Source: an uncultured Caulobacter sp. (GTDB lineage Bacteria; Pseudomonadota; Alphaproteobacteria; Caulobacterales; Caulobacteraceae). Taken from it: a DNA stretch of 64,000 nt. The stretch spans positions 1 through 64,000 of the forward strand of contig CAJYMH010000031.1 in assembly GCA_913776195.1 (NCBI GenBank), given 5' to 3'. Shown piece by piece: positions 26,728 through 35,619 of the stretch; position 1 is the stretch's first letter, and each line of letters starts with the position of its first letter. Both the position numbers and the translations under genes were made by a program. The notes under the pieces are model-generated. The model did no database searches and was not told the origin of the DNA. It saw only the letters and a program-made list of their open reading frames with translations.

Positions 26728-27606
26728 ATGTCGAACAAATGTTTGAGTCTGGCGCTGCACGGCGGCGCGGGCGCCAAGCCGGGGCGGAGCTATGATCGCG
26801 AGATCGCCCATATGAAGGGCCTGGTGGAGGAAGCCCGTGACGCCCTGCGCGCCGGGGCCACGGCGCTAGACGTGGCGACTCGCACGGTGGTCGCGCTCGA
26901 GGCCTCGGGCCTCTACGTCGCCGGCCGGGGCGCCTCGCCCAACCTGGCGGGGGAATATGAGCTGGACGCCTGTGTCATGGACGGGCTGAGCGGCAAGGCC
27001 GGCTCGGTCGCCGCCCTGCAGGGCTTCAAGAGCCCGATCAGCGCCGCCCGGGCGGTGATGGAGAAGACGCCGCACGTCATGCTGGCCGGCTCCGGCGCGG
27101 GGCTGTTCGCCGCCGAACAGGGCCTGGAGCGGATCGAGGACGCCAAGGCCTGGTTCACCCACGCCGGCGCCTTCGAGGACAACCACGCCCCCGGGGCCTT
27201 GGCGCACGGTACGGTGGGCTGCGTGGTCCGCGACGCCGAGGGCCGTCTGGCCGCCGCCACCTCCACCGCCGGGGTGTTCAACAAGATGCCCGGCCGGGTG
27301 GGCGACAGCCCGATCCCCGCCGCCGGAGCCTGGGCCGATGGCAACGTGGCCGTCTCATGCACCGGGCAGGGGGAGTATTTCATCCGCCTGGCCGCGGCGG
27401 CGCAGATCGGTTTCCGCATGCGGTTCGCCGGCCAGAGCCTAGAGGAGGCGGCCAAGGCGGTGATCGGCGAACTGGCGGCCCTGGGCGGCGACGGCGGCCT
27501 GATCGCCGTGGGCGCGGACGGTTCGGTGGCCACGCCGTTCCACTCGCAAGGCCTGAAGCGCGCGACCTTGACCCCCGACGGGACGATCAGCGCGGCCGCG
27601 TTCTGA
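26728..27606 (+). CDS. Isoaspartyl peptidase/L-asparaginase (Ntn hydrolase)
   Basis: An N-terminal-nucleophile hydrolase of 292 residues that self-cleaves into two subunits. The N-terminus LALHGGAGAKPG is diagnostic, and the predicted cleavage is before Thr in AHGTVGCVVRDAEG, which becomes the catalytic nucleophile. TSTAGVFNKMPGRVGDSPI and CTGQGEYFIR are conserved substrate-site segments. Family members hydrolyse isoaspartyl dipeptides and asparagine. The track ORF starts at 25756 on the opposite side of a divergent gene; ATG 26728 with GGAAGGAAGG upstream is clearly the start. Confidence 0.93.
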   Translation: MSNKCLSLALHGGAGAKPGRSYDREIAHMKGLVEEARDALRAGATALDVATRTVVALEASGLYVAGRGASPNLAGEYELDACVMDGLSGKAGSVAALQGFKSPISAARAVMEKTPHVMLAGSGAGLFAAEQGLERIEDAKAWFTHAGAFEDNHAPGALAHGTVGCVVRDAEGRLAAATSTAGVFNKMPGRVGDSPIPAAGAWADGNVAVSCTGQGEYFIRLAAAAQIGFRMRFAGQSLEEAAKAVIGELAALGGDGGLIAVGADGSVATPFHSQGLKRATLTPDGTISAAAF

Positions 27607-27625
27607 TCGTCGCAGGGGCCTGTTT

Positions 27626-27654
27626 TTGCGGGATTAACGCCCATCTGCTATAAG
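27626..27654 (+). promoter_or_regulatory. Candidate promoter for rlmN
   Basis: TTGCGGG and GCTATAAG are separated by 14 bases, the same geometry as the rimP promoter candidate and close to the Caulobacter housekeeping consensus. Transcription would start near 27660, about 20 bases before the GTG start. Confidence 0.45.
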
Positions 27655-27678
27655 CCGGCCCTCAATCTGGATTTTGCC

Positions 27679-28851
27679 GTGACCGTCACCCTCGACCTCG
27701 CCCGACCGGCGCGCGCCGATGCGCCCTCGCTTCCGCGGAACCTGTCCGGACTGACCCGGGCGGAGCTGACGGCCGCCCTGGTCGACAGCGGCGTGGTCGA
27801 ACCGGCCAAGGCCCGCATGCGCACCACCCAGCTGTGGCGCTGGATGCACCATCGCGGGGTCACTGATTTCGCCCAGATGAGCGACGTGGCGAAAGACCTG
27901 CGCGCCGCCCTGGCCGAGCGGTTCGTGATCTCGCGTCCCGAGGTGGTCGAGCGGCAGGTGTCCAAGGACGGCACCCGCAAGTGGCTGATCCGCATGGCGC
28001 CGGGGATCGAGGTCGAGACCGTCTATATCCCCGACGTGGGCCGGGCCGGCGCCTTGTGCGTCTCCAGCCAGGTGGGCTGCACCCTGAACTGCACCTTCTG
28101 CCATACGGGCACCCAGCCCCTGGTGCGCAACCTGACGGCGGCCGAGATCGTCGCCCAGGTGCAGGTGGCCAAGGACGATCTGGAGGAATGGCCGAGCGAC
28201 CGCGAGGAGCGCCGCCTGTCCAACATCGTCTTCATGGGCATGGGCGAGCCGCTCTACAATCTGGATGCCGTCTCGGCCGCCATCGACATCATCAGCGACG
28301 ACGAGGGCATCGCCATCTCGCGCCGCCGGATCACGGTCTCGACCTCGGGCGTGGTGCCGCAGCTCACCGCCCTGGGCGACAAGACCGGCGCCATGCTGGC
28401 CATCAGCCTGCACGCCACCAACGACGAGCTGCGCGACAAGCTGGTGCCGCTGAACAAGAAGTACCCGATCAAGGAGCTGATGGACGGCATCCGCGCCTAT
28501 CCGGGAATCTCCAACGCCCGCCGGGTGACCTTCGAGTACGTGATGCTGAAAGGCGTCAACGACAGCCCGGCCGAGGCCAAGGCCCTGGTCCAGCTGCTCA
28601 AGGGCGTGCCGGCCAAGATCAACCTGATCCCGTTCAATCCGTGGCCCAACAGCCCGTACGAATGCTCGGACTGGGGAACGATCGAGAAGTTCGCCGCCGT
28701 CATCAACCGCGCCGGCTACGCCTCGCCGATCCGCACCCCGCGCGGCCGGGACATTCTGGCCGCCTGTGGTCAGCTGAAGTCCGAGAGCGAGAAGATCCGC
28801 GCCAGCGCCCGCCGCAAACCGGTTGAAGAGACCGTCGTCGCGGCTGAATAA
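27679..28851 (+). CDS. rlmN: 23S rRNA (A2503)/tRNA (A37) C2-methyltransferase
   Basis: RlmN is a radical SAM enzyme that methylates C2 of A2503 in 23S rRNA and A37 in some tRNAs. The iron-sulfur cluster cysteines are C134, C138 and C141 in [12 protein letters not shown]. The methyl-carrying cysteine is probably C363 in [36 protein letters not shown] and [10 protein letters not shown] are family signatures. The start is GTG at 27679; the 390-residue length is normal. It appears to be transcribed from its own promoter. Confidence 0.96.
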   Translation: MTVTLDLARPARADAPSLPRNLSGLTRAELTAALVDSGVVEPAKARMRTTQLWRWMHHRGVTDFAQMSDVAKDLRAALAERFVISRPEVVERQVSKDGTRKWLIRMAPGIEVETVYIPDVGRAGALCVSSQVGCTLNCTFCHTGTQPLVRNLTAAEIVAQVQVAKDDLEEWPSDREERRLSNIVFMGMGEPLYNLDAVSAAIDIISDDEGIAISRRRITVSTSGVVPQLTALGDKTGAMLAISLHATNDELRDKLVPLNKKYPIKELMDGIRAYPGISNARRVTFEYVMLKGVNDSPAEAKALVQLLKGVPAKINLIPFNPWPNSPYECSDWGTIEKFAAVINRAGYASPIRTPRGRDILAACGQLKSESEKIRASARRKPVEETVVAAE

Positions 28852-28921
28852 TTTGCGTCATCGCTTCGAAGCGCCGCCATGTTAACGGTGCGGTCAGCGT
28901 CGTTCGGGGATTGTCGCATCC

Positions 28922-29350
28922 ATGCCGCCAGAACTTCAGTCGCCTGAGATCCAGGCCTTCGCCACGGGCTTCCCGACCACCCTGCTTCACGCGGGGATCA
29001 CCATGGTCATCCTGCTGCTGGGGACGGTGCTATACGCGCTGATGACCCCGCATCGGGAAGTGAAGCTGATCCGCGAGGGCAACGCCGCCGCCGCCCTGTC
29101 GCTGGGCGGGGTGATGGTCGGTCTGGCGATCCCGCTGGCCGTGTCGCTGCGGGCCTCGACCTCGCCCATCGACATCGCGATCTGGGGTGCGGCGACGACC
29201 ATCGTCCAGCTCTTCGTCTTCCGCATCACCGACATGATCCTCAAGGGCCTCCCCCAGCGGATCCAGGAGGGCGAGGTCGCCGCGGCCGCTCTGCTGGTCG
29301 GCGCGAAGATCGCCACCGCCCTGATTCTCGCCGCCGCCGTGGCGGGCTGA
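28922..29350 (+). CDS. DUF350 family inner-membrane protein
   Basis: A 142-residue protein with four predicted membrane helices: TLLHAGITMVILLLGTVLYA, the GGVMVGLAIPLAVSL segment, ATTIVQLFVFRITDMIL and a C-terminal VGAKIATALILAAAVAG. The order, with the charged EVKLIREGNAAAALSLGG between helices 1 and 2, is that of DUF350 (YjfL-like) proteins, whose function is unknown. The serine protease gene begins 16 bases downstream, so the two are likely an operon. Confidence 0.85.
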   Translation: MPPELQSPEIQAFATGFPTTLLHAGITMVILLLGTVLYALMTPHREVKLIREGNAAAALSLGGVMVGLAIPLAVSLRASTSPIDIAIWGAATTIVQLFVFRITDMILKGLPQRIQEGEVAAAALLVGAKIATALILAAAVAG

Positions 29351-29366
29351 GGGGCCCGCGCGGCCC

Positions 29367-30197
29367 ATGCACTTTCCCCGCCTTCCCGACTGGCTGGTCT
29401 ATGCCGCGGTGGTCTGCGCCCTGCTGATCGCCGCCATCGGCAGGCAGGAGCGCGCCGACGCCCCGCCGCCCCCGCCCCCCGTGGCGGGCGAGGAAGGCGT
29501 GCCGCTGGGCCCGGCCTCGCCCTTCGACCCGGAAATCGTGGTCGATGCACCTTTCGCTCCACAGCAGGGATCGGGCACCGCCTTCTCCGTGGATGACAGC
29601 GGAACCTGGCTGACCGCCCGCCATGTGGTGGACGGCTGCCGTCAGGCCGCCATCGTGGTCGCCGACGGGCGCGGGGTCGCCGCCCGGGTGCGCATCGATC
29701 CCAAGGCCGATGTGGCGGTGCTGCGAACCGAAGGCGGCTCCGGCGCCCTGCCGCTGGGCCTGGACCGGCCGCTGCGCCGGGGCGACCGGGCCTTCCATCC
29801 CGGCTTCCCGCAGGGCCAGCCGGGGGAGGCGGCCTCCCGCCTGCTGGGGCGTGAGCGGCTGGTGGTGCGCGGACGCGGAGCCCGCACCGAGCCGGTTCTC
29901 GTCTGGGCGGAGGTGGGTCGCACCGACACCTTGAAGGGCACCCTGGCGGGCCTGTCGGGCGCGCCTGCCTTGGATAACGCCGGCCGTGTGATCGGCGTGA
30001 CGGTGGCCGAAGCTCCCCGTCGCGGACGTATCTACACCACCGCCCCGGAAACCGTGGTCGAGAGCCTGAAACTGGCCGGCGGCCGTCGCGGCGGCCTGGC
30101 CATGGGCGAGCCGATCACCGTCGACAATTACGGCCGCGTGGCCGACAGCCTGCGCCGCGACCTGCGCGTGGCCCAGGTGGTCTGCCTCGCCAACTAG
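29367..30197 (+). CDS. Membrane-anchored trypsin-like serine protease
   Basis: A 276-residue protein with one N-terminal membrane helix (WLVYAAVVCALLIAAIG), a proline-rich linker and a trypsin-like domain. The catalytic triad is visible: His in WLTARHVVDGC, Asp in PKADVAVLRTE and Ser in LAGLSGAPALDNAGRVIGV. There is no PDZ domain, unlike DegP-type proteases. It probably faces the periplasm. It follows the DUF350 gene closely and overlaps the convergent ampG gene by 4 bases. Confidence 0.85.
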   Translation: MHFPRLPDWLVYAAVVCALLIAAIGRQERADAPPPPPPVAGEEGVPLGPASPFDPEIVVDAPFAPQQGSGTAFSVDDSGTWLTARHVVDGCRQAAIVVADGRGVAARVRIDPKADVAVLRTEGGSGALPLGLDRPLRRGDRAFHPGFPQGQPGEAASRLLGRERLVVRGRGARTEPVLVWAEVGRTDTLKGTLAGLSGAPALDNAGRVIGVTVAEAPRRGRIYTTAPETVVESLKLAGGRRGGLAMGEPITVDNYGRVADSLRRDLRVAQVVCLAN

Positions 30198-31870
30198 ACC
30201 TCGTCGGCCTTGGTTTGCTTGGCGGCCACGATCAGGCAAAGCCCGATCGCCACGACCCCGATCAGCGCCGAATAGATGAAGAACACCGAGTACCCCACCC
30301 CCATGGCGGCGGGGCTGACGCCCAGCTTGGCGCCGGCGGCCACATAGCTTTCCGGGGTGAGGCCGCCGAACATGCCTTTCAGCGCGCCCAGCGGGCCGCC
30401 GGCCTCCGACGCCCTGGCGGCCCATTCCACCAACCGCCCCGACTGCGAGGCGATCAGCTTGCCGGGCAGGGCGTAGAGCGAGGTGAACATGGCGTACTGG
30501 GTGGCGGTGAAGCCGCCGCTGGTCAGGCTCGACATGTAGACGATCAGGGCGGTGCCCGCGACGCCGCCCGCCAGGTTGTCCAGGCAGATGGCGACGAACA
30601 GGGCCGGGATCGAATGGCCCTGCGCGGCGAGCCAGATGAAGATCAGGTTGCTGATCGGCCCGGCGAAGGCGCCGATGATCAGCACGCGCATGATGCTTAG
30701 CCGCGCCACCAGAAGGCCGCCCAGCGCCACCCCGATCATCGAGGCGATGATGCCGAACACTTTGCGCACCTCGGCGATCTCGGTGAGGGTGAAGCCGAGG
30801 TCCCGATAGAATGGGTTCATGATGTTGAGGACGAAGTCGGCCACCCGGTAGAGGCAGATCGTCGCCAGGATCAGGCCCGCGACTCCCTTGTAGCGGCGCA
30901 TGAACTCGCCGAGCGGCGCGCCCAGGGCGGTGGACAGGTAGACGCCAGGCTTGGTGCGCACCTTGGGGATCGGCCAGGCGGCGGCGATGACGATGGTGAT
31001 GCCTGCCGCCACGCCGCCCAGCTGCAGCCAGACGCCCGAATGCTTGTCGGTCCAGGCCTCGGCCAGGGCCTCGCCGCCGATCACCTGCGACAGAAGGCCG
31101 GCGTCGCCCGACAGGCCGGAGCCCAGCAGCAGGGCGCCGACCACCAGCACGGCCAGGCGCAGAACCCATTCCAACGCCTGCATGACGCCGGACTGCTTCA
31201 CGTCGCCGGTGGGGATCGGTCGGATTTCGTGCGCCGCTTCCCGCGGCGCAGCCAAAGTGGCGATGAGGCCGATCACCATCACCGCCGACATGATGGCGTA
31301 GGAGATGTTCCAGCCGAACCGCTCGGCCAGCAGCAACGGCACGGCGCCGGCGGCGACCATGGCGCCGCGGAAGCCCCACTGAACCGCGGCGGCCAGAGGG
31401 CCGGGCCCCTCGTCGCCCGCAACCTCGATCCGCCAGGCGTCGATGACGATGTCATGGGTTGCGGTGAAGAAGCCCACGGCCACGGCGACGATGGCCATCA
31501 GGCCAAGATTGCGCGCCGGATCCAGGCCCGAGACCAGCCACAGGCCCAGCATGATCAGCAGTTGGCAGACCAGCATCCACGACCTTCGATGCCCTAGCAG
31601 CCGGGTCAGCCCCGGAAGGGTCGCCCGGTCGATCAGCGGCGCCCACAGGAACTTGAACGAGAAGGACAGGGTGGCGAGGCTGAAGAAGCCGATCACCGCC
31701 AGGGACAGGCCGGAGTCGCGCAGCCATACCGACAGGGTGTCGAAGATCAGCATGTACGGCAGGCCCGCTGCGAACCCCAGGCCGAGCATCACCAGGCTGC
31801 GGCGCTCGCGATAGATGGCCAGCGCCTGCAGCAGGGTGCGCTTGGGTTTGGTCTGGGTCGTCTCGCTCAT
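30194..31870 (-). CDS. ampG: AmpG-type muropeptide permease (MFS)
   Basis: An inner-membrane transporter of 558 residues with about 12-14 helices. The N-terminal LGFAAGLPYMLIFDTLSVWLRDSG and FKFLWAPLIDR are AmpG signatures, as is TATHDIVIDAWRIE. AmpG imports GlcNAc-anhydro-MurNAc peptides released during wall turnover for recycling, and through this affects inducible beta-lactamase expression where AmpR is present. The track start is 32017; ATG 31870 (MSETTQTKPKRT) with GGGGGAAG upstream is preferred. It lies 37 bases downstream of the hybrid kinase gene on the same strand and may be co-transcribed with it. Confidence 0.9.
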   Translation of the reverse strand: MSETTQTKPKRTLLQALAIYRERRSLVMLGLGFAAGLPYMLIFDTLSVWLRDSGLSLAVIGFFSLATLSFSFKFLWAPLIDRATLPGLTRLLGHRRSWMLVCQLLIMLGLWLVSGLDPARNLGLMAIVAVAVGFFTATHDIVIDAWRIEVAGDEGPGPLAAAVQWGFRGAMVAAGAVPLLLAERFGWNISYAIMSAVMVIGLIATLAAPREAAHEIRPIPTGDVKQSGVMQALEWVLRLAVLVVGALLLGSGLSGDAGLLSQVIGGEALAEAWTDKHSGVWLQLGGVAAGITIVIAAAWPIPKVRTKPGVYLSTALGAPLGEFMRRYKGVAGLILATICLYRVADFVLNIMNPFYRDLGFTLTEIAEVRKVFGIIASMIGVALGGLLVARLSIMRVLIIGAFAGPISNLIFIWLAAQGHSIPALFVAICLDNLAGGVAGTALIVYMSSLTSGGFTATQYAMFTSLYALPGKLIASQSGRLVEWAARASEAGGPLGALKGMFGGLTPESYVAAGAKLGVSPAAMGVGYSVFFIYSALIGVVAIGLCLIVAAKQTKADEV

Positions 31871-31907
31871 CGCTTCCCCCGGCTGGAGGGCGATGGGCCG
31901 CTCCGCG

Positions 31908-33437
31908 TCAGGAGGCGAACTTGGCGCGAGCCGGGTCCTGCGTCCAGCCGCCCGCGACGCATCGCGACAGGACCGAACGCATGGCGTCGGCGCTGATCGG
32001 CTTGACCAGGAAATCATCCATGCCGGCGGCCAGGCATTCGCGGCGGTCGTCCTCGAAGGCGTCGGCGGTCAGTGCGACAACCGGCGTGATCACGCCGCGC
32101 GCGCGCAAGATGCGAGTGGCCTCAACGCCGCCCAGATCGGGCATGCGGCGATCCATGAGGATCAGGTCATAGGCTCCGGCGGCCAGGGCGGCGAGCGCCT
32201 CCTGTCCGCTGGCCACGCGGTCCACGCGGCAGCCCTCGCGCTCCAGCAGGGCGCGGGCGAGCAGGGCGTTGATCGGATTATCCTCGGCCAACAGGACCCG
32301 CAGGCCCGGCGCGGCGGCGGCGGCGATCCGTTCGTCCTCGGTGACGCGGCTTTCAGTTTCCGGCTGAGCAGCGCCCTGGAAGGCGGCGCGGGCGGCCAGG
32401 ACCCGGTCGGCCAGAGACGCGCGGCGCAGCGGCTTGATCAGATAACCCAGGAAACCGTCGGCCCGCAGGCGGTCTATCCGGCCCCGCTCCTCGGCGCGCA
32501 GCAGGACCACGCAGGCCCGGTCGGCGGGTGGGCGGAAAGACTTCTTGCCTTCGGACAGGGCGACATCGACCAGGATCACCGCCTCGGTTGGGGCGGCGCG
32601 CAGGACCGAATCTATATCATAGCCCACCACGGCGCGACCGCCGCTGGCGGCCACCTGCCGGGCGGCGGCTTCGCGGACGATGGCGTTGGGCGAGGCCACG
32701 GCGACCGTCATGCCCTTCAGCGCCAGGTCGGTCGGCGCTGCCTGGACGGCGGGCAGGGGCGCCTCAAACCAAAAATCAGCGCCGTTGCCTTCTTCACCCT
32801 CCACGCCGACGACGCCGTCCATGGCGTCGCCCAGGCGGCGGACGATGGCCAGCCCCAGCCCGGTGCCGCCAGGATGGCCGGCGGTTTCAGCCTGGACGAA
32901 GGGCTGGAAGATCTTCTCGCGGGCCGAGGCCGGAACGCCGGGGCCAGTGTCGGAGACGGTGAAGCGCAGGCGATCCTCGCCTACCGTCTCGGCTGACAGC
33001 AGCACGCCGCCGCTGACCGTGAACTTCACGCCGTTGCCGACGAAATTGAGCAGCACCTGACGCAGGCGGCCTTCGTCGGCCATCACCTCGCCGACGTCGG
33101 AAGCGGCGGCCCAGCCGATCTCGATACCCTTCTCATCAGCGCGCGGGCTCATCAGTTCGCAGACCTGGCGCAGCAGGGTCTCCACATGGACCGGGCTTGG
33201 GTGCAATTCGACCCGGCCTTCGCCCAGGCGCGCGAAGTCGAGCAGGTCGTTTACCAGGGACAACAGGTGGTCGCCGCTGTCGCGCAGGGCGGCCACATAG
33301 GACCGCTGTTCGGCTGTCAGGCGCGTGCCCTCCAGCAGGCGGGCGACGCCCAGCACGCCGTTCAGCGGCGTGCGGAATTCGTGGCTCAAGGTGGCCAGTT
33401 GTTCGGGCGTGACGCTCTTGGGCGGGGTGCGGTTCAT
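31908..33437 (-). CDS. shkA: Cytoplasmic hybrid histidine kinase with degenerate and canonical receivers (ShkA-like)
   Basis: The 509 residues hold a dimerisation/phosphoacceptor domain with His19 in LSHEFRTPLNGVLGV, an ATPase domain (SDTGPGVP and GGTGLGLAIVRRLGD), a first receiver-like domain (about 243-365), and a true receiver (about 378-495) with LLAEDNPIN and phosphoacceptor Asp429 in LILMDRRMPD. There is no membrane segment or sensor domain. The first receiver lacks the normal acidic pocket but keeps GYLIKPLRR (Tyr332), followed by a linker with TEDERI. This architecture is that of Caulobacter ShkA, a stalk-biogenesis kinase whose first receiver binds cyclic di-GMP to relieve autoinhibition and which phosphorylates TacA through ShpA. 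Orthology is inferred from layout and motifs. Confidence 0.75.
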   Translation of the reverse strand: MNRTPPKSVTPEQLATLSHEFRTPLNGVLGVARLLEGTRLTAEQRSYVAALRDSGDHLLSLVNDLLDFARLGEGRVELHPSPVHVETLLRQVCELMSPRADEKGIEIGWAAASDVGEVMADEGRLRQVLLNFVGNGVKFTVSGGVLLSAETVGEDRLRFTVSDTGPGVPASAREKIFQPFVQAETAGHPGGTGLGLAIVRRLGDAMDGVVGVEGEEGNGADFWFEAPLPAVQAAPTDLALKGMTVAVASPNAIVREAAARQVAASGGRAVVGYDIDSVLRAAPTEAVILVDVALSEGKKSFRPPADRACVVLLRAEERGRIDRLRADGFLGYLIKPLRRASLADRVLAARAAFQGAAQPETESRVTEDERIAAAAAPGLRVLLAEDNPINALLARALLEREGCRVDRVASGQEALAALAAGAYDLILMDRRMPDLGGVEATRILRARGVITPVVALTADAFEDDRRECLAAGMDDFLVKPISADAMRSVLSRCVAGGWTQDPARAKFAS

Positions 33438-33592
33438 CGGGACACCCTAACTCCGGGCGTCTTAACGGGCCGTATTGGCCAAGCTTGTTTCAGAATGTCG
33501 CAGGCGGCCCGTCCCAAAAATTACAGAACGTTGTTTTGGAAGCGTGACCGCCGGGCTGTAAGCACCACGCGAAATCAAGTGGAGACCTGAAC

Positions 33593-34036
33593 ATGAAAAT
33601 GTTGCTGGCCGCGACCGCGGGCCTTGTTTCGATGACAGGCGCGGCTGTGGCCGCAGCGCCGGAAAAGGCCGATCCCGCCGTACTGGCGCCGTTGCAAAGC
33701 TATCTGGAGGGCCATCGTATCGGCAGCCGCGAAGCCTTCGAGCGCGCTTTCCATCCGCAGGCGGAGCTGTTCGGCATCCGCAACGGCCAGGTCTTCCGTG
33801 AGACGGCCGCCGCCTATGCGGTGCGGGCCGGCACCGGCCGCGCCTCGGCGGACGAGGCTCAGCGCAAGCGCTGGATCGAGAGCGTCGATGTGGTCGGCGG
33901 CGCCGGCGTGGCCAAGATCGTCCTCGACTACCCCACGGTCCGCTACACGGATTATATGTTCCTGCTGCAGGTCGACGGCCGTTGGGTGATCGTCAACAAG
34001 ACCTTCATGGGCCAAGCCAAAAGTCCCACAAAATAG
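33593..34036 (+). CDS. Secreted NTF2-like (putative lumazine-binding) protein
   Basis: A 147-residue protein with a signal peptide (MKMLLAATAGLVSMTGAAVAAA). The mature part has the small alpha+beta NTF2-like fold pattern: PLQSYLEGHRIGSREAFERA, FHPQAELFGIRNGQVFRETA and the closing strand pair YMFLLQVDGRWVIVNKTF. Such proteins are often labelled putative lumazine-binding or SnoaL-like, but the biochemical role is unknown. GTGGAGA precedes the ATG. It is divergent from the ShkA-like kinase gene. Confidence 0.8.
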   Translation: MKMLLAATAGLVSMTGAAVAAAPEKADPAVLAPLQSYLEGHRIGSREAFERAFHPQAELFGIRNGQVFRETAAAYAVRAGTGRASADEAQRKRWIESVDVVGGAGVAKIVLDYPTVRYTDYMFLLQVDGRWVIVNKTFMGQAKSPTK

Positions 34037-34212
34037 CCGTTAGGCGTGGGTTCCAGAACGCTCACGCGCCGATGGGCGACAGCCCAATGAGGCCCTGAAA
34101 CTTATCCACAGGTGATGCCGGCCGCTCGGGTCGGATCGAGAACGTAGGGTGAACCAAGAAAGAAAATGAAGTGGATCAGTCATCTAGCCGTCACACTTAA
34201 ACTCGGCGCAGC
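34037..34212. other. Gene-free stretch with a DnaA box
   Basis: No ORF of note lies here. The stretch carries a perfect DnaA box TTATCCACA at 34102-34110 and an A-rich patch (GAAAGAAAATGAAG) around 34160. I see no clear terminator hairpin. Confidence 0.5.
34102..34110 (+). promoter_or_regulatory. Perfect DnaA box
   Basis: TTATCCACA matches the consensus DnaA-binding 9-mer exactly. It is solitary and sits in a small intergenic gap, so an origin is not suggested; regulation by DnaA or chance are both possible. Confidence 0.4.
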
Positions 34213-34548
34213 TTAGCTCTGCTGGAAGTCGCCGGCCCCCTGGCTGCTGGGCGGAAGCCCGACGAGGCCCATGAATACGGGATCACCCGCGTCCTGAAGG
34301 ACGAAGGCGTCGCCGCCCCATTCGAACACAGCCCCCGGCGTCGAGGGCCAGCCCTGGGCGACGAGATTGAGCAGGTCGCCCCAGGGCAAGGACGCGCCGT
34401 CCGACCCCGCCTTCATGATCAGGTCGCCGATCCTCAGGAAGGCGACGCCGGGCGAGGCCTTCATGGAAATTAGATCACCCACGCTAAGGGAGGCGGCGGC
34501 CCCGCTAGCCTCCATGGTGATCGGCCAAAACTTCGCGAAATCGAACAT
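34213..34548 (-). CDS. Small protein with imperfect internal repeats, unknown function
   Basis: A 111-residue protein I do not recognise. The central part contains at least three and perhaps four imperfect repeats of about 15-17 residues, each with a hydrophobic-x-x-GDL/F core: SLSVGDLISMKASPG, FLRIGDLIMKAGSDG, SLPWGDLLNLVAQ and FEWGGDAFVLQDAGD. The pattern suggests stacked beta-hairpins. No signal peptide or membrane helix is seen. A GGGGGCGAA lies upstream of the ATG. The frame is better balanced in composition than the shadow ORFs nearby, supporting a real gene. Confidence 0.55.
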   Translation of the reverse strand: MFDFAKFWPITMEASGAAASLSVGDLISMKASPGVAFLRIGDLIMKAGSDGASLPWGDLLNLVAQGWPSTPGAVFEWGGDAFVLQDAGDPVFMGLVGLPPSSQGAGDFQQS

Positions 34549-34620
34549 CGACGGTTCGCCCCCGAAAAGAAGGCGACATTAGCCTTCATATGCGAAGTCT
34601 ATATAGCGTAACGCTGTTCG

Positions 34621-35565
34621 TCAAACCGCCAGCGCTTCAATCCGCTCGAACAGGGCCGCCGTGGCGTCGATCCCGGTGAAGCGCTTCAGCTGTTGCGCGC
34701 CGGTGGGGGAGGTGACGTTGATCTCGGTCATGTAGTCGCCGATCACGTCGATGCCGACGAACAGCAGGCCGCGCGCCTTCAGCTCCGGCCCGATGATGGC
34801 GCACAGCTCCTTGTCGCGGGCGGTGAGCTCGAACGGATGGGCCGTGCCGCCGCGGGCGAGGTTGGAGCGCACCTGCCCCTCGGCCGGGACGCGGTTGATG
34901 CCGCCCACCGGCTCGCCGTCGATCAGCAGGATACGCTTGTCGCCCTTGCTGACGGCTGGGACGAACTTCTGCACCACCACCTGATCGCGGCTGGCCATGC
35001 CGTGCAGTTCTAGCATGGCGTCCAGATTAGGATCTTCCGGTTTCAGCCGCACGACGCCCAGACCGCCCAGGCCGTGCAGCGGCTTCAGCACCACGTCGCC
35101 GTGGCGGGCGCGGAAGTCGTAGATCGCCTCGCGGTCGCCGGTGATCAGGGTCGGCGGCTGCACCCCCGGGAAGCCGGTGACGAACAATTTTTCCGGGGCG
35201 TTGCGCACCTCGGCCGGATTGTTGACCACCAGGGTCTTGGGGTGCACCCGCTCCAGAAGGTGGGTGGCGGTGATGTAGTGCATATCGAAGGGCGGGTCCT
35301 GGCGCATCAGGATCACGTCCACGTCATCGGCCAGATCCAGAACCTCCACTGGGCCCAGGGTCGCGTGGTCGCCTTGGATCGCCCGGATCCCCAGCTTGTG
35401 GGCGCGGGCGAACACCCGACCGTCTTCTAGGCTCAGCTTGTCAGGGGTGTAGAACCATAGCGAGTGGCCGCGCTCTTGCGCCGTCAACATCATCAGGAAG
35501 GTGGTGTCGGACTGGATGTTGACCCCTTGGATGGGGTCCATCTGGACGGCGACGCGCAGGGACAT
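34621..35565 (-). CDS. gshB: Glutathione synthetase
   Basis: GshB joins gamma-glutamylcysteine and glycine using ATP, the last step of glutathione synthesis. The N-terminus [21 protein letters not shown], the segment [20 protein letters not shown] and the ATP-grasp region [17 protein letters not shown] are diagnostic, as are [22 protein letters not shown] and [19 protein letters not shown] near the C-terminus. The 314-residue length is usual. TAGGAG lies before the ATG. It follows sirB1 in the rsmI-yraN-sirB1-gshB order common in alphaproteobacteria. Confidence 0.97.
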   Translation of the reverse strand: MSLRVAVQMDPIQGVNIQSDTTFLMMLTAQERGHSLWFYTPDKLSLEDGRVFARAHKLGIRAIQGDHATLGPVEVLDLADDVDVILMRQDPPFDMHYITATHLLERVHPKTLVVNNPAEVRNAPEKLFVTGFPGVQPPTLITGDREAIYDFRARHGDVVLKPLHGLGGLGVVRLKPEDPNLDAMLELHGMASRDQVVVQKFVPAVSKGDKRILLIDGEPVGGINRVPAEGQVRSNLARGGTAHPFELTARDKELCAIIGPELKARGLLFVGIDVIGDYMTEINVTSPTGAQQLKRFTGIDATAALFERIEALAV

Positions 35566-35619
35566 GACGGCTCCTAAATCGACCTTGGCCGATCAGATAG
35601 GCGTTGCCGTCGCAAAAGC

